From contig JAURVB010001808.1 in NCBI GenBank assembly GCA_033002965.1, positions 1 to 64,000 of the forward strand: 64,000 nt of DNA. Direction: 5' to 3'. This document shows, piece after piece, positions 13,201-24,353 of the stretch. Each line of letters starts with the position of its first letter. The first letter of the stretch is position 1. This DNA is from Piper betle. Lineage: Eukaryota; Streptophyta; Magnoliopsida; Piperales; Piperaceae. A model generated the notes under the pieces. The model was not told the DNA's origin and made no database searches. It saw nothing but the letters and a program-made list of their open reading frames with translations. A program made the position numbers and the translations under genes.

Positions 13201-14250
13201 TGTTGATTTTGGATTTTGATGATGAAACATATATCATGTGATGATCATGAAGATTGCTCTATTGAATGTTTCAAGTGAATTTGAGCAAGGTGATTTGAAT
13301 CAAGTTGAATTATCAATTCATATTATGTTTCGGATTGGAATTTGGTGATTTGAATGATCAATTAATCTTGAAATTAATCTCAGACTTGGTTTTGGACTTG
13401 GACTTGGAGATATGACGGATTGTGAAGGTTGGTGCAAACCTTGGCACTTCACCAAAGGAGCTTTAACTGATCAAAGTGTATAATTTCTTCATTGAAGTCT
13501 TCTTAGGAGTTTGGAAAAGTTCATTCAATGAGTGGAACTTTTGTTTGAAATTGAATTTTTGGTGAATTTGGACATGGGAAGTGTTTATAAAAGGAGAGTG
13601 CTTGTTTATGAAATGAATAGCCAGCTAGTTATTCCAGAGAAACAAGATTTCAAGGTGTTCTAGTGCTTAAGTGTTTAAGCCAAAGAATTAGAATTCAAAA
13701 GAGGTTGTGTGCTATAGTGGGAGTAAGTAAGCTTTGGAGAGGCTTCGTGATTGGGGATTCAATTGGTTTGTTATTTATAATCTCTTGAGTGTAACTTGTT
13801 ATAAACAAAATCAGTTGAGATCTTGTGTGAAGAAATATTGGGAAGTAATCGGATTGTAATTGGTGTGTGGGTTGGTGAGTGCTTTACTGTTGGCCGTGGT
13901 TGTCCTTCTTGCAAGGAGTAGCACTAGTGTCTTTGGTAGTGATGAGCTAGTGTGTTGGCTAGGTTTCTTAGGACTCGGGTGTGAGTTGGTAAGGAAGTCT
14001 AGTGGTTGCTTATTGCTTTGGGCTCGAGTGGAGCTTGTAGAAGGGCTAGTGGCAATATGACCATGGTGAGGCATAAAAGAACTCGTCCGAAGAATTCAGT
14101 GAGATTGATTAAAGGAGTAGAAGTTTTGAACCTATGTAAAAATTCTTTTGTTTGTGTTTCTTGTCTTTACTCTATTTATTTTGTTCTTTCGGCTAAGTAC
14201 AAATATTAACAACTTGTATGGTTGAGAAGTTCACCAACACTTATTGTTAT
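13201..14250 (+). mobile_element. SIRE-like copia LTR (3' side), right limit uncertain
   Basis: It opens TGTTGATTTTGGATTTTGAT directly after a purine-rich tract ('aaaaagggagagaat', 13,171). That is the arrangement seen at the 3' LTR of SIRE/Maximus copia elements, whose LTRs begin with a tgatgatga-type head. A related head occurs at 14,545 ('tgttggacccttggttttca') and both LTRs share an 'acttgtatggtt' segment (14,212 and 15,723). The region 14,251-14,544 continues without assignable features and may be the divergent rest of this LTR. Confidence 0.45.
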
Positions 14251-14544
14251 TATTTATGAATATCTAAGCTATTTTCATCTAGTATCTTTATAGGTCAAGA
14301 TCCATATTAGTTATATTTTTGTTTTAACTTGGTCATTCAAATGTTGTAGAAATTTCACACAAACCAAAATTCCACATTGGAGTCCAATCTCATGCTAAGT
14401 CTCTCTAATTGAGTCACAAGCATGTCTTCATCATTTGAACTTGTAGAGATAGCTGCAAGTGCTTCTTGTGGAACCTCCTCTTACATAGTTTGTTCATCAT
14501 CCAAAAGTAGGAGGTCATCAAGATGGCCATACTCAACTTCTTGT

Positions 14545-15933
14545 TGTTGGACCCTTGGTTTTCATGATGAAACACTTCAAGAGCATTCAATGAGAAGCGC
14601 TCATGATTTTGTGGTTGAGATTCAAGTTTTGGACAACATGTCTCGGCAACAGAATTTGGAAGATGTTTCAGAGGAGCGATCGACTACCGATCAAAGTAGG
14701 GAGCAAAACAATTGGTATATTGGATGATTGGACATCATTCAAAAGAGATTGATCGGCTACTGAATACTATAAATTAGGGTTTCCATGGGAGTGATTATTA
14801 ACCGAGGGGAACTCAGATTTGGACATGGACATGGACAACATCACTCAAGGATATCAAAAGACTTCTGATGGTCGTTTGGGCATGGGATTTATAGCTCTCA
14901 AATTAATTGGTAGAAGCATTCAGTAGCAAAAATGTATATATTTGCCAAACTTGGTTGAATGCACCAAAAGTCAAATCTTGTATTTTTGGATCAATGGTGG
15001 AGATTAGCCACCTTTGGCTATAAATATGACTTTATGAAGAAGCTTTAAGAAGAATGAGGTTGATGAAGCATTGAGGCCATTGGATTGATTTGTGCAACAA
15101 GATCAAAGAGGAGAATTAAAGTGTGCTAAGAACTTAGAGATCAACTACTGTGTTAAGAAACCACATTGACATTTTGTGATTGAAAAAAGATCAAAGGTGT
15201 GATATTTTTGAGGAAATTTTTGTAAACTCCAAGGCGATGGAGTATGAGAGAGCTTTCAATGTTCAGTATTGATTGTATAAGAAGATCTAGCTTTGGTGGC
15301 ATTGCTCCAAGGTATTGGATTGTTCCTTGTAGGTGTTGGAATGGTGATAGTTGTCTTAAGCTTGGTGGAAAGAGCTTCTAAGAAGCTAGTGTGTTTGTTG
15401 CTTAGGCTTGGTTGAAAGAGCTTGTAGAAGAACAAGTGGTTACTTGTAGGTGTAAAGTGTTTGTCATAATAAAGCTAGATGACCTACACAATTGAAGGAC
15501 TAGGTGGGCTAAGAAATAGTAGGAGTTCCAAACCTCTTTAAAACTCCTTGTGTCTCTATTATTTGATTTCTTTTCCCTACACTATTTATTTTACATTGAT
15601 CATTGTTTTTATGTTTGCCAAATTCGTAAGCACCTAAGGTGTTTGGTTATTTGCCTCACGCAAAGCCCTTATGTTTGACATATTTGTTTTAAGGATTTTG
15701 TGAGATACTCTCAAACTCATTTACTTGTATGGTTTGATCTAATTCGCCACCACTTATAAAAGTTTTTGAATTGAGTTCACTATTATCAATTGCCTCATTA
15801 AATTTTTGATTAAATTTGGCACTAAATAACTTGAATAGTTGCTATTATTTTTGGTAGTCCTAGGATACATGGACATACTAATTTGTTTATTAGTGTTATT
15901 TTGATTATTCATTACCCTTGCCAGGGCACTACA
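14545..15933 (+). mobile_element. SIRE-like copia 5' LTR
   Basis: It starts 'tgttggacccttggttttca' and ends '...ccagggcactaca' immediately before a tRNA-Met primer binding site and a copia gag relic, which fixes its role as a 5' LTR. Length is about 1.39 kb. An ORF at 14,422-14,727 crosses its start and is not a gene. No matching 3' LTR is present, so the element is truncated downstream by LINE sequence at 16,540. Confidence 0.6.
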
Positions 15934-15935
15934 AG

Positions 15936-15947
15936 TAGTATCAGAGC
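15936..15947 (+). promoter_or_regulatory. primer binding site (initiator-Met tRNA type)
   Basis: 'tagtatcagagc' two bases after the LTR end differs by one base from the usual 'tggtatcagagc' that pairs with the 3' end of initiator-Met tRNA. It confirms the LTR boundary. Confidence 0.7.
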
Positions 15948-16016
15948 TTTCGTTGAATAACTCCAAGTTTCAACTAAGTTTCAACTAAGCTTCAACTAGT
16001 CTTCAACAAGTAAACA

Positions 16017-16535
16017 ATGGACAAAAAGACTAAGGCTTTTGAAGGGCAATCAACCACAAGACCTATTATTTGATGGCTCCAACTTATTGGAAAATAAGAA
16101 TGAGGATCTTCCTTACCACTTGTGATTTTGATCTTTGTCAGGTAATGTTAGATGGACACATGGATCCTACCTCTAAATGATATGCTTCAGGGCAAGAAAG
16201 CATATGTTGTAAATGCAAAGGTAAGGAATGCCTTGTTTTGTGCTCTAAGTGTAATAGAGTACACTAGTTTCAAGATGTCTAACCAGTAATTTTCGACAAG
16301 TCCTACAGAGCTGATGACCATGGGTGGAACCAATGTACACTATTTTCCACATGGATGGAGATTTTTCTTTTTCTTACTCAATATATCTTAAGGATGGGCT
16401 TAGGTTTTGGCAACTCCTTGAAGTTACACATGAACGGACATCACAAGTGAAAGAGTTTAAGATTAGCCTCCTCACCACCTAATATGAACCATTCAAAATG
16501 TAAAAAGGAGAAACCGTGCAGGTTAGCCTTAGTCA
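16017..16535 (+). pseudogene. copia (SIRE-like) gag relic
   Basis: It begins ATG-GAC-AAA at 16,017. In shifting frames it gives gag hallmarks: 'YWKIRMRIFLTTCDFDLCQV' (about 16,077-16,140), 'AKVRNALFCAL' (about 16,215), then 'LLEVTHERTSQVKEFKISLL' (about 16,418-16,480) and 'YEPFKM'. In SIRE-type gag these correspond to the central UBN2-like fold that binds and packages element RNA. Multiple stops and frameshifts make it non-functional. It ends abruptly where LINE sequence begins. Confidence 0.7.
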
Positions 16536-16539
16536 AAAT

Positions 16540-17413
16540 ATTTTGTGTAAGGATTAGTTGAAACTATTTATTCATCTTCATTTGAAGATCCTAGGGTGGC
16601 ATTTGTTCGATAATATTTTGCGTACTTGTAATGTTTTAAGCATAAGAAAAAATATTATTAATTTAGATCTTATTTGTGTTCTATGCAATAATGATGAAGA
16701 AATTGTTCCTCATTTGCTTTCTTCTTGTAGTTTTGAAAAGATTGCTTGGTTTGCGATTTTAGGGATCAAGGAAGATGCTTTGAAGAATATTCCTGCTCCC
16801 TTTGTTGTTCTTGTAATTCTTCTGTTTGCTACTGTTGACGAATCTATTTGGTTTAACTCTTTTAGGGTCTTTAGTTACATTGAATATCAATGGGACTATC
16901 TCCTTCGTCCGGGAACAAGCTCATTCGTTCTCCTCAAATTTTTATAAGCCTTCTAATGCACAGTTCTTTGCTCATATAAATGGCAGCCTTTTGAATGAAT
17001 CTAATTATGCAAGAGGACTTGTATTATATGATGTCAACTCTAATAGTGTGTTGTCAAGAAAAAACTCAAGTTGAAACTCAAGTCAAGAAGCGGTACTTGA
17101 AGAACTTGGACAAGCATTGAAGAATATATGGGACATAAGTTTTATAGTGGGATCATCTTTTCTAACTGTCCTCCTCTTGTTGATCCATATATAACAATGA
17201 TACACTTGCTAGGAAGAATGCCAACTTTTCAGCTTTGTTGATGGGTTGAAACTCCTCTTTTATAACTAAAACCTTGGACTATTTTGTTTTTCTCTAATTG
17301 TAAATGTTTTGTCCCACAAGTGTGCAAGAAAGGCTTGTTCTTTGTGTCATTACATCATTAGTACAGTCTTCAAACTCTACCTATACATTTCTTTATAAAA
17401 ATAAAAAATAAAA
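16540..17413 (+). pseudogene. LINE relic, 3' end (zinc-binding RT tail + RNase H)
   Basis: The forward ORF 16,558-16,947 reads 'LDLICVLCNNDEEIVPHLLS' with C-x2-C...H...C spacing, the zf-RVT motif that follows reverse transcriptase in plant L1-type LINEs. A frame change leads to 'INGSLLNESNYARGLVLYD' (about 16,979-17,035), resembling the start of the RNase H domain that plant LINEs carry. The end is A-rich ('ataaaaataaaaaataaaac', 17,394-17,413), consistent with a decayed poly(A) tail. The 5' part is missing, as is usual for LINE insertions. It is non-functional, and it abuts an opposite-strand LINE tail. Confidence 0.65.
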
Positions 17414-19190
17414 CTAGTATTTATTACCCAAAAAATATTACAGAAGCCAATGATTTAGCTAAGTACAACATATTACATTGAGCAGCTGATCTGGCAAACA
17501 TATTTACAACTACATATACTTTTCTATTCTTCCATAACAACACATAGTCATATTTTTTACAAGTCACCTGAAGTCTATCTATATGAGGCAATAGCTCGGT
17601 ATTAACAGAAGCGACATTTTAGTGGAAACTCTCCACAAGCGCTCCACACTCAGTCCAAAAGATTGTCTTCATAATATTCTTAAAATAGCACACTGAATAG
17701 CGCATCCAACTGCTTTTAGGTCAGCCTCTGATGCAGATTTCCTGCAACTTGCTCCCTAGGCTACAAACACAATTGAATTAGACATATTATTTTAAACAAA
17801 TTCCCAACAAGATTTCATATATTAGTCAAATAAACTACCATCCATCGCAAATTGAATTTGTGATAAAATCAAAGGAATATTCACCAAAGTTCGGTCATTC
17901 CGATAAATATTCTTCGCTAAAATAGTCTAAGTTGTATAAAGCAAAGAAACAATCATATTTATTCTTACTTGAATAGTTAAAAGTAGACCATCAATCTAGA
18001 TATCTCTATTTGGCTCAAATCTCGTCTTATTACAAAAAAACCCAATCGAATCCTGAATAACTAGAAAAGTGAGAGGAAAGTTGGGAAATTTACTCTAGAA
18101 AATATGGTCCGTACATTATGAACAAGATCAATAGGAGACCCAAAATTCTAATCCTCCGAAACATCAGCGTCGATACTAGTGAATGTTCCCAAATAGATGT
18201 AGTACAGATTCATGTTTACCACAAAAACAACATCCAGTTTCTACCAGGATGTTCCTCTTCTTCAAAACATCCGCCGTAGGTAACCACTCCTTTGCATTGC
18301 GCCAACAAAGAAAACCAAGTCTTGGTGGTACTCTACTTCTCCACTTCTTCCGATCAACATCATTATAAATATAACAATCATGTTCTTGGAAATTCGAGAA
18401 TGCTAGGAATTTGGTAGAAAATTTACCTCTAGGGGCTCCTTTTCAAACAAAATAATTAGACAAATCAGGGTTAGGCAGCATAATTTACAAAATAGAACAA
18501 ATATGAGAAGGATTAAACACTTCGTTGATCTTATCCTCGTCTCATCTAGCACCAATGGGAGACACGAGAGACGAAACAAGAGTAGATGTTAAATGAGTTC
18601 AATCTGACAGCTAAAGATCCGATAGCTCCTTCTATAGATAGAACTCATGGATCTAATCCCAATCTAACACTTCACCCATTCCAAATGACCCAATGACAGA
18701 GTCCATGAATCTTCCTTAAGTCCACTTCCACTCCCGTTCAGCCCTCAGAGAGATCTAGATCGCAACCAAATGGGCGGAAACAGTGAATTCCACCACCCTT
18801 TGTTTCGAACATGCTTAGCACCAAGTACCCTAGCCTCCAAGGAATTTGGATTTGAAATTATCCACCAAGCCAATTTTGTAAGCGTTAACTCATTCATATG
18901 GCTCAGGTGGCATATACCAAGTCCACCAACTCCGATACGTTTACAAATGCCTACCCACTTCCCGAGGCAAATTTTATGGTGATCAGAAAGACGATGTCCC
19001 CACCAAAACTTTCTTTGATATGAATCTATATTTTTTAACACTCTAATGGTTGACAAGCTCACCACTATATTTAAGCATTCATTAACATACATGATATGTC
19101 CTCAATACCAACAATGAAAGGATAAAAAGGGACAAAGGATCCCTCACCTTAAGCACAGTTGCAAAAATCGATGATTCTGAGGGGAATGGG
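17414..19190 (-). pseudogene. LINE relic on minus strand (RT C-terminus, zf-RVT, RNase H)
   Basis: Reading the minus strand from 19,190 down: a fragment resembling the RT 'GDPLSPFLF' region at about 19,100-19,160, then the ORF 19,092-18,745 with 'RKFWWGHRLSDHHKICLGKW', 'GGLGICHLSHMN' and 'LTKLAWWIISNPNSL', the classic post-RT segment of plant LINEs. Next comes a zf-RVT segment ('LPTADVLKKRNILV', 'CCFCGKHESVLHLF', about 18,190-18,300), then an RNase H-like end ('EADLKAVGCAIQ', 'TECGALVESFH', about 17,590-17,740). There are frameshifts and stops throughout. The 3' end lies at about 17,414, tail to tail with the forward LINE relic. Confidence 0.75.
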
Positions 19191-19573
19191 CGGATTTAAC
19201 AAGCTAGGCTAGAAACCTAGTAAAAAATTAAGTGGATCATTTTAGGGCATAACCAGACCCGGGCCGACTCTTGAGCTGAGTTAACGACCGGCAAAATCAT
19301 TTAACTTGTTTTTCCCTATATCATGCTGAAACCTTTCCCTCCCATTTTCATTTTTCTTCCTCCAAACCGGCCCCCATACCCTTTGACGACTGGTAGCTTT
19401 TGGTCACTGATGGAACCCTCGAACATCGTCCACTCTCCCCTCCTGGACGGCAACCATGTCCCTGTGACCACTCGATGAAGATGTGTTTGGCAGCGGTGGA
19501 GTTGGACTAGAGGGGGAGGGAGTAGGAGGAGGAAGGGCTTTCAAAAATCAACAACTTGGATGGAGAGGGAGAG
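19191..19573. other. unassigned intergenic sequence flanking a copia insertion
   Basis: About 380 bases with a GC-richer patch (19,255-19,500). No coding domain or RNA gene is visible. It continues after the copia element at 21,779. Confidence 0.5.
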
Positions 19574-19578
19574 GAAGG

Positions 19579-19985
19579 TGTTGGATATTAGACATAAATA
19601 TATACGTGAATCAAGAATTATGTCATATGTTATTATATAAGGTTTGCCTAAATTAAATTTATCTACTAAAGTGAAAGGTTATGGACCATAAATTAAGGTG
19701 TATTCAATATATAGATACCTTTTCATATTTCTCTTTTAATAATGGGTGAAAATGAATTTATGAAACTAAAGTTATAAATAAAGAGGTTATAGTCCCTAAA
19801 TCAACAAGCAGTTATCGTTCTGGTATCCCATTGTCCAGAATTCAGCTTTGGAAAACTCTTCTTAGATTCAGAAGATCAAAACCTGAGGTGGTAAAGATTC
19901 TAGCTTCTTTTATGGCTTCAGGTATAATTCCACTATCTAGTTTATTTACTCGATCATGTTATATGAAATCTAATAAAGTCCAACA
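19579..19985 (+). repeat. 5' LTR of the 2.2 kb copia element
   Basis: Starts TGTTGGATATT and ends '...aaagtccaaca', TG...CA, about 407 bp. It is followed after two bases by a primer binding site. It aligns over its whole length with 21,371-21,773. Confidence 0.9.
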
Positions 19986-19987
19986 AG

Positions 19988-20000
19988 TGGTATCAGAACC
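19988..20000 (+). promoter_or_regulatory. primer binding site of copia element
   Basis: 'tggtatcagaacc' matches the complement of the initiator-Met tRNA 3' end with one change. It starts two bases after the LTR end. Confidence 0.85.
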
Positions 20001-20350
20001 ACCTTCATATTAAATCATTGAGTATTAGGTTTAAATTTATATTTAAATTATGGATTGGAACTATTCAATTCTATATCCCATTCAGATCTACAGATTCATG
20101 ATTAAGGAAAGTACAAGTAATTTGTACATGGTTGTTTTTTTATTCCTCTTTTAGTAAAATAACGTGAGGAAAATACAGTAACAAAAGGTCATTATTTTGG
20201 AAACTCTCACATAAAGTTATTTTTATAACCTTTTTTTGTTCAATCATAATTAATATTTTAAAATTTATTAAGGACTACAATACACTGCCAAATAGCCTCT
20301 TTTGTGGAAATTAATTTTTCAAATATTAAGATAATTATGAGTATTTAATT

Positions 20351-20738
20351 CATGTGGATATTAATCGGCCCAGAGGAAGGTTAATATTTGATAGAAATAT
20401 ATATTTATTTGTGGTAATTAATATGGGATGATTGTTAAGAGTCCACGTGGATAATACATCGATCCAAGGGAAGGTTTATTATTTGACAGGATTTATTGTC
20501 CATATTTAATTACTGCACTAAGATTCATCTTTAATAAATAATGGAAAATTATCAGGCATCCATGTGGATAATAAATCGGCCCAAAGGAAGATTTATTGTT
20601 AGACAAGATTTAATGTCCATATTTTGCGACACTAAGACTCATTTTTGTAATAAATATGGGATAATTATCAGGTTTTCATGTGGGTAATAAATCGGCTCAA
20701 AGGAAGGTTTATTATTTGACAGGATTTATTATCCATAT
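20351..20738. repeat. tandem repeats in the 5' leader, about 4 units of 93-117 bp
   Basis: The motif '(c/t)atgtggataataaatcggc' recurs at 20,351, 20,444, 20,561 and 20,678, each time followed by an 'aaggaaggtttatta'-like segment. Units are imperfect with steps of 93, 117 and 117 bp. The array lies between the primer binding site and the coding remnant, where the leader and gag should be. Confidence 0.85.
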
Positions 20739-21035
20739 TTGATTAATGCGTTAAGATTTATTTGTGATAATATTAAAAGACTACTTAAGATATTTTGTGA
20801 CAATCAATCTACAATATTATATTCAAATAACAACAAGAGCTCATCTAAATCAAAACATTTAGAGATTAAGTTCCTTGTTGTGAAAGAAAGAGTTCAAAAT
20901 GGTAAAGTCTCTATAGAGCATATTGGGACTAACTCCATAGTTGCGGATCCGCTTACTAAAAGTTTACCACCCAAGGTCTTTCATGAGCATGTTGCTCATA
21001 TGGGTGTTGTATCATTCGATGATATGCTACTTTAG
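20739..21035 (+). pseudogene. copia RNase H C-terminal remnant
   Basis: A 98-codon open frame reads 'IFCDNQSTILYSNNNKSSSK', 'KHLEIKFLVVKERVQ', 'VSIEHIGTNSIVADPLTK' and 'HVAHMGV', the well-known C-terminal end of copia Pol RNase H (the DNQ and ADPLTK blocks). The frame is open, but everything before it (gag, protease, integrase, reverse transcriptase) is absent. The junction with the tandem repeats marks the internal deletion. On its own it cannot be active. Confidence 0.85.
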
Positions 21036-21359
21036 TGAAAGTTTGTATTTGGTTTGAGGTTTACTCTGTTTTTGTATTTTTGGTATTTTTCGTGATCTCA
21101 TAAGGTTGGACCAGTTGAAAATAGGTATGTTAGATCAAATTACATGTAATTTTTATGCTACACATCCATACTTGATCTATGTCATTTAATTATGTTGATG
21201 TATGTGATAATTGATGGGTTTAGTTACGATAAATGTAACAAAAATTGCCTTGATCATATATTGATATGGATATATGGACGAGATTATTATTTTGGAATAA
21301 TGGCATATGTTTTGGAGCTCATAAGGTTATACAATTATCTTCGTGTATATATTAAGTCC

Positions 21360-21369
21360 AAGTGGGAGA
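21360..21369 (+). promoter_or_regulatory. polypurine tract of copia element
   Basis: 'aagtgggaga' just before the 3' LTR is the standard copia plus-strand primer sequence. Confidence 0.8.
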
Positions 21370-21370
21370 T

Positions 21371-21773
21371 TATTGGATGTTGGACATAAATATATACGTG
21401 AATCAGGAATTGTGTCATATGTTATTATATAAGGTTGGCCTAAATTAAATTGATTTACTAAAGTGAAAGGTTATGGGTCATAAATTAAGGTGTGGAATTC
21501 AATGTGTAGATACCTTTTCATATTTCTTTTTTCGTGATGGGTAAAAATGATTTTATGAAACTAAAGCTGGAGGTTATGGTCCTTGAATCAACAAGCAGTT
21601 TTCGTTCTAGTATCTCATTGTCCAAAATTCAGGCTTTGGAAAGCTCTTCTTAGATTCAGAAGATCAAAACCTGAGGTGGTAAAGATTCTAGCTTCTTTTA
21701 TGGTTTTAGGTACGCTTCTGCTATCTAGTTCATTTACTCGATGATTTGATATGAAATCTAATAAAGCCCAACA
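21371..21773 (+). repeat. 3' LTR of the 2.2 kb copia element
   Basis: Aligns with the 5' LTR but begins TATTGGATGTTGG, so the terminal TG has become TA. Ends '...aaagcccaaca' followed by the GAAGG target duplication. Confidence 0.88.
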
Positions 21774-21778
21774 GAAGG

Positions 21779-22229
21779 TGGTGGAGATGTGGAAGAGGAA
21801 GAAGACGATGATCCTCGAAGAGTTGGTAATCCCACTGTTAGTTAGAGATAAAGGGACAGCAAGGATGTGGAAATGGAGATCAGCACGGGAGGGAGGAAAT
21901 TGGGGGAAGAAGAGGGAAGGTTCCAGAACTTGATTTTGCCCTTACCCCGCCATCCATCCCTTTTTTTCTAACAAGGCTCTGTGGTTTTATTTGGTCCAAT
22001 GACATCCCCCTCCACGCCCCCATCTATTGGTTTTTTTTGTTTATATATTTTTTTAAATTGCTTTGAGCTTAGGTTTTCCTATTCACAATTTCAACAGTTA
22101 CCAAGCACAAAGAGTTAATTATATAATATGCTATTATTTTTGAGTAAGGATCATAGAGTTCTTAAATTGATATTGTTTAGCTACATTACTTATTTAAACA
22201 AATTGTTTGTGATAAATACTAACTTGATG
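21779..22229. other. unassigned intergenic sequence
   Basis: Continuation of the pre-insertion sequence from 19,573. A 60-codon ORF at 21,751-21,933 starts inside the copia LTR and is chance. Nothing else is recognised before the solo LTR at 22,230. Confidence 0.5.
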
Positions 22230-23885
22230 TGTAACACCCCATTTCGGCTCACCTGTGAACCGATCCGAAAATATCACCAGCGACCAAACCGTTCGCTAAT
22301 CTACTGGGTTCGGTTAAGCCAACCCGGATCTGCCCTTGGCATCTTAAGATAGGGATGCAACCATGAAATGCATGAATGGGAACAATTGGGTTCTAACACG
22401 GTCCTACATGCATGCCATGATGTGCAAGCAAAACAAAGCCATGCAACAAGCAAGAAATTTAAATAAAAGTTCATTAATTTTTATGGAAAAATAGATAGAA
22501 TCTCCCCTAAAAGTGCAATAGGGGCCAACCTGTCCACAACAAGGGTATATAAATATTTTATCAAAATAAGATAAAACATAACAATCTACCATGACATTCA
22601 ATCATTATCTCATTTGTTTTCACCTGAGCCGAGTCTGAACTCCAAGGCTTTCGTTTCTTAATAAGCAATTCATCCAGACAAGCACATCATAATTATCATT
22701 CACACAACATTAACACACCATCATTATACATTACACGCGGCAGGCAGGTACATGTGTACGCGGTTCCGTGCTGCTCCTCTGCGGTCCCAATAGATTTCAT
22801 CCCTCACATTTCTCACCTACATATATATATATATATAACCGTCGGTAACGAATGTTACCGGCCTGGAAAATAACTAATATCAATCTGGCACAGGAGAGCA
22901 AACTCTCCTGTTGAATCAAAACAATATACTTCCTCAAGAACTCTCATCAAGGTACATATGGAAGTCGTCGCCCTTGGGTCGACAACATCCCCTCTCCATA
23001 TCATTCTCTTTCATTGGCCATTTCATCTATCTCTTCTGCGGTAATTCATTCTCATTCGTCTTAGCCTTCTACTTCCTCCGTATTGCTCTTGGCCCTGAGT
23101 AAAAGGGCCGAGTACTCTTAGTCATGTGCCTTCAGTACTCTTTCAAACCACAAGTCTAGACATGCGCTGCATTGCAGTACTCGTGAACCTCCACACTTCT
23201 CTGGGTTTGAGGAACTCAAAGGTGGAGTTGTTAGGATCCCTCGGGAATGAAACGGCCCGCACACCATTCCAGAGCCCACTATCGACTCACACGTGCTCGC
23301 TCACATAGCACGGTAGTCGGGTTTCCCTCATTCAATCTCTCACTGAAAACAATAAAACTATACATATATATAGGTCTAGGTTGGGATTTATACATTAGGC
23401 CCGAAGGCATCGTGAGCTGGATCTGAAGTTCGAAAACAAACTCGAGGGATGTCATCCTCGAGGGTTATTAATTTGGAAAACTGTTGGCTAAATGACCTTA
23501 GTTAAGTGGGATCCGATAAAATGCCACTTAACACGTCCTGCACGTAATAAATCAAATACACAGTCGAAAAGCGTAAAATAGAGAATGAAATAGAGAATGA
23601 GTCTTAAATGGACCTGGTAGAAGCTCCAAGCGTGTCCTCATGCCTAGGCGGTGAGCTCCTACTCCGTACCTACACATTGAAACTAAATACTAATGCCCGC
23701 TCATGATGCAGTCTTACATCCTATATCACACATACATCCATCACACATCAATCGACACACATCAACATATATCAATTCTAGCAAGTTTACTTAGGCTAGT
23801 TTGCATTAGATCATGATCATTACCTAGTTACCCTAATTAGTTTCTTAGCCTCCATTTTTAACACCACTCAATCAAACAAATTCCA
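22230..23885 (-). mobile_element. solo LTR 1 (reverse), left segment
   Basis: It starts TGTAACACCCC, the reverse complement of the family's LTR 3' end, and runs through the reversed R/U5, TATA and 'exon-like' parts. It stops at 23,885 where element 1 is inserted. The remainder is at 31,781-32,958; together about 2,834 bp, matching a full LTR (2,836 bp), with no internal region. That makes it a solo LTR, the usual product of recombination between the two LTRs of one element. It keeps a 'gccaacctgtccacaac' segment (about 22,525) that is deleted in element 1. The flanks TGATG and TACTG match at only 3 of 5 bases, so the target duplication is eroded. Confidence 0.88.
23881..23885. repeat. target site duplication of element 1, left copy
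   Basis: TTCCA at 23,881-23,885 is repeated at 31,776-31,780, directly flanking TG...CA LTR ends. Confidence 0.95.
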
Positions 23886-23886
23886 T

Positions 23887-23917
23887 GTAAAACCCGTGAC
23901 TCGAGTCAGGGTTTTAC
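23887..23917. promoter_or_regulatory. palindrome at LTR 5' terminus
   Basis: Arms GTAAAACCC (23,887-23,895) and GGGTTTTAC (23,909-23,917) are exactly complementary. They enclose the perfect palindrome TGACTCGAGTCA with one unpaired G. The same structure occurs at 28,950, 40,622 and, with paired changes, 35,724. Confidence 0.9.
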
Positions 23918-24353
23918 GTTACCGAACCAGTAGGTTCGACCGTTGGTTTGAGTCGAGTAAGTTTCATGAACCGCGTGCTGAGTCGAGACCAGCCGTGAGT
24001 TATGAGCGATGAGAGTCAGGTGTACGTGAATATATGATGATAACGTCGAGAAGATGGTGAGAAATGAGTTATCAGAATATATGAAAGTATGCAGTATTTT
24101 TTCTTTTTTATATGTTTGATCGAAGAAATAGTTTTAGGCCGAATAACGCGTTAGGACGCGTTGGATTATATTCGGGTGGGTTATTAGTTATAGAGCATGC
24201 CATTTGGATGTTGTTGTGTTTGTTTTATTTTATGGAATTTTTCCATATTTTTCTAGATTTTTTTAGAATTTATTACGAACTAGTTATTTTTTGACTCGAG
24301 TAGGAATCGAGTCAATACTTATTTAGGAAACTGCCACTAGAGCATTTCTTCAT

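Larger units (their letters stand above)
19579..21773 (+). mobile_element. short internally deleted copia-type LTR retrotransposon
   Basis: Complete by structure: LTRs at 19,579-19,985 and 21,371-21,773, initiator-Met primer binding site, polypurine tract and a perfect 5-bp target duplication GAAGG (19,574-19,578 and 21,774-21,778). At 2,195 bp it is too short for gag-pol. The internal region has only a tandem-repeat leader fused to the last part of copia RNase H. It is therefore non-autonomous and would need proteins from a full-length relative. The two LTRs differ at many positions, including a small deletion, so the insertion is not recent. Confidence 0.9.

Noticed and set aside
13811..14074. 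Overlapping ORFs on both strands in the copia-like LTR (13,811-14,074 minus; 13,860-14,060 plus)
   Set aside because: Low-complexity composition in an LTR, no domain, open on both strands.
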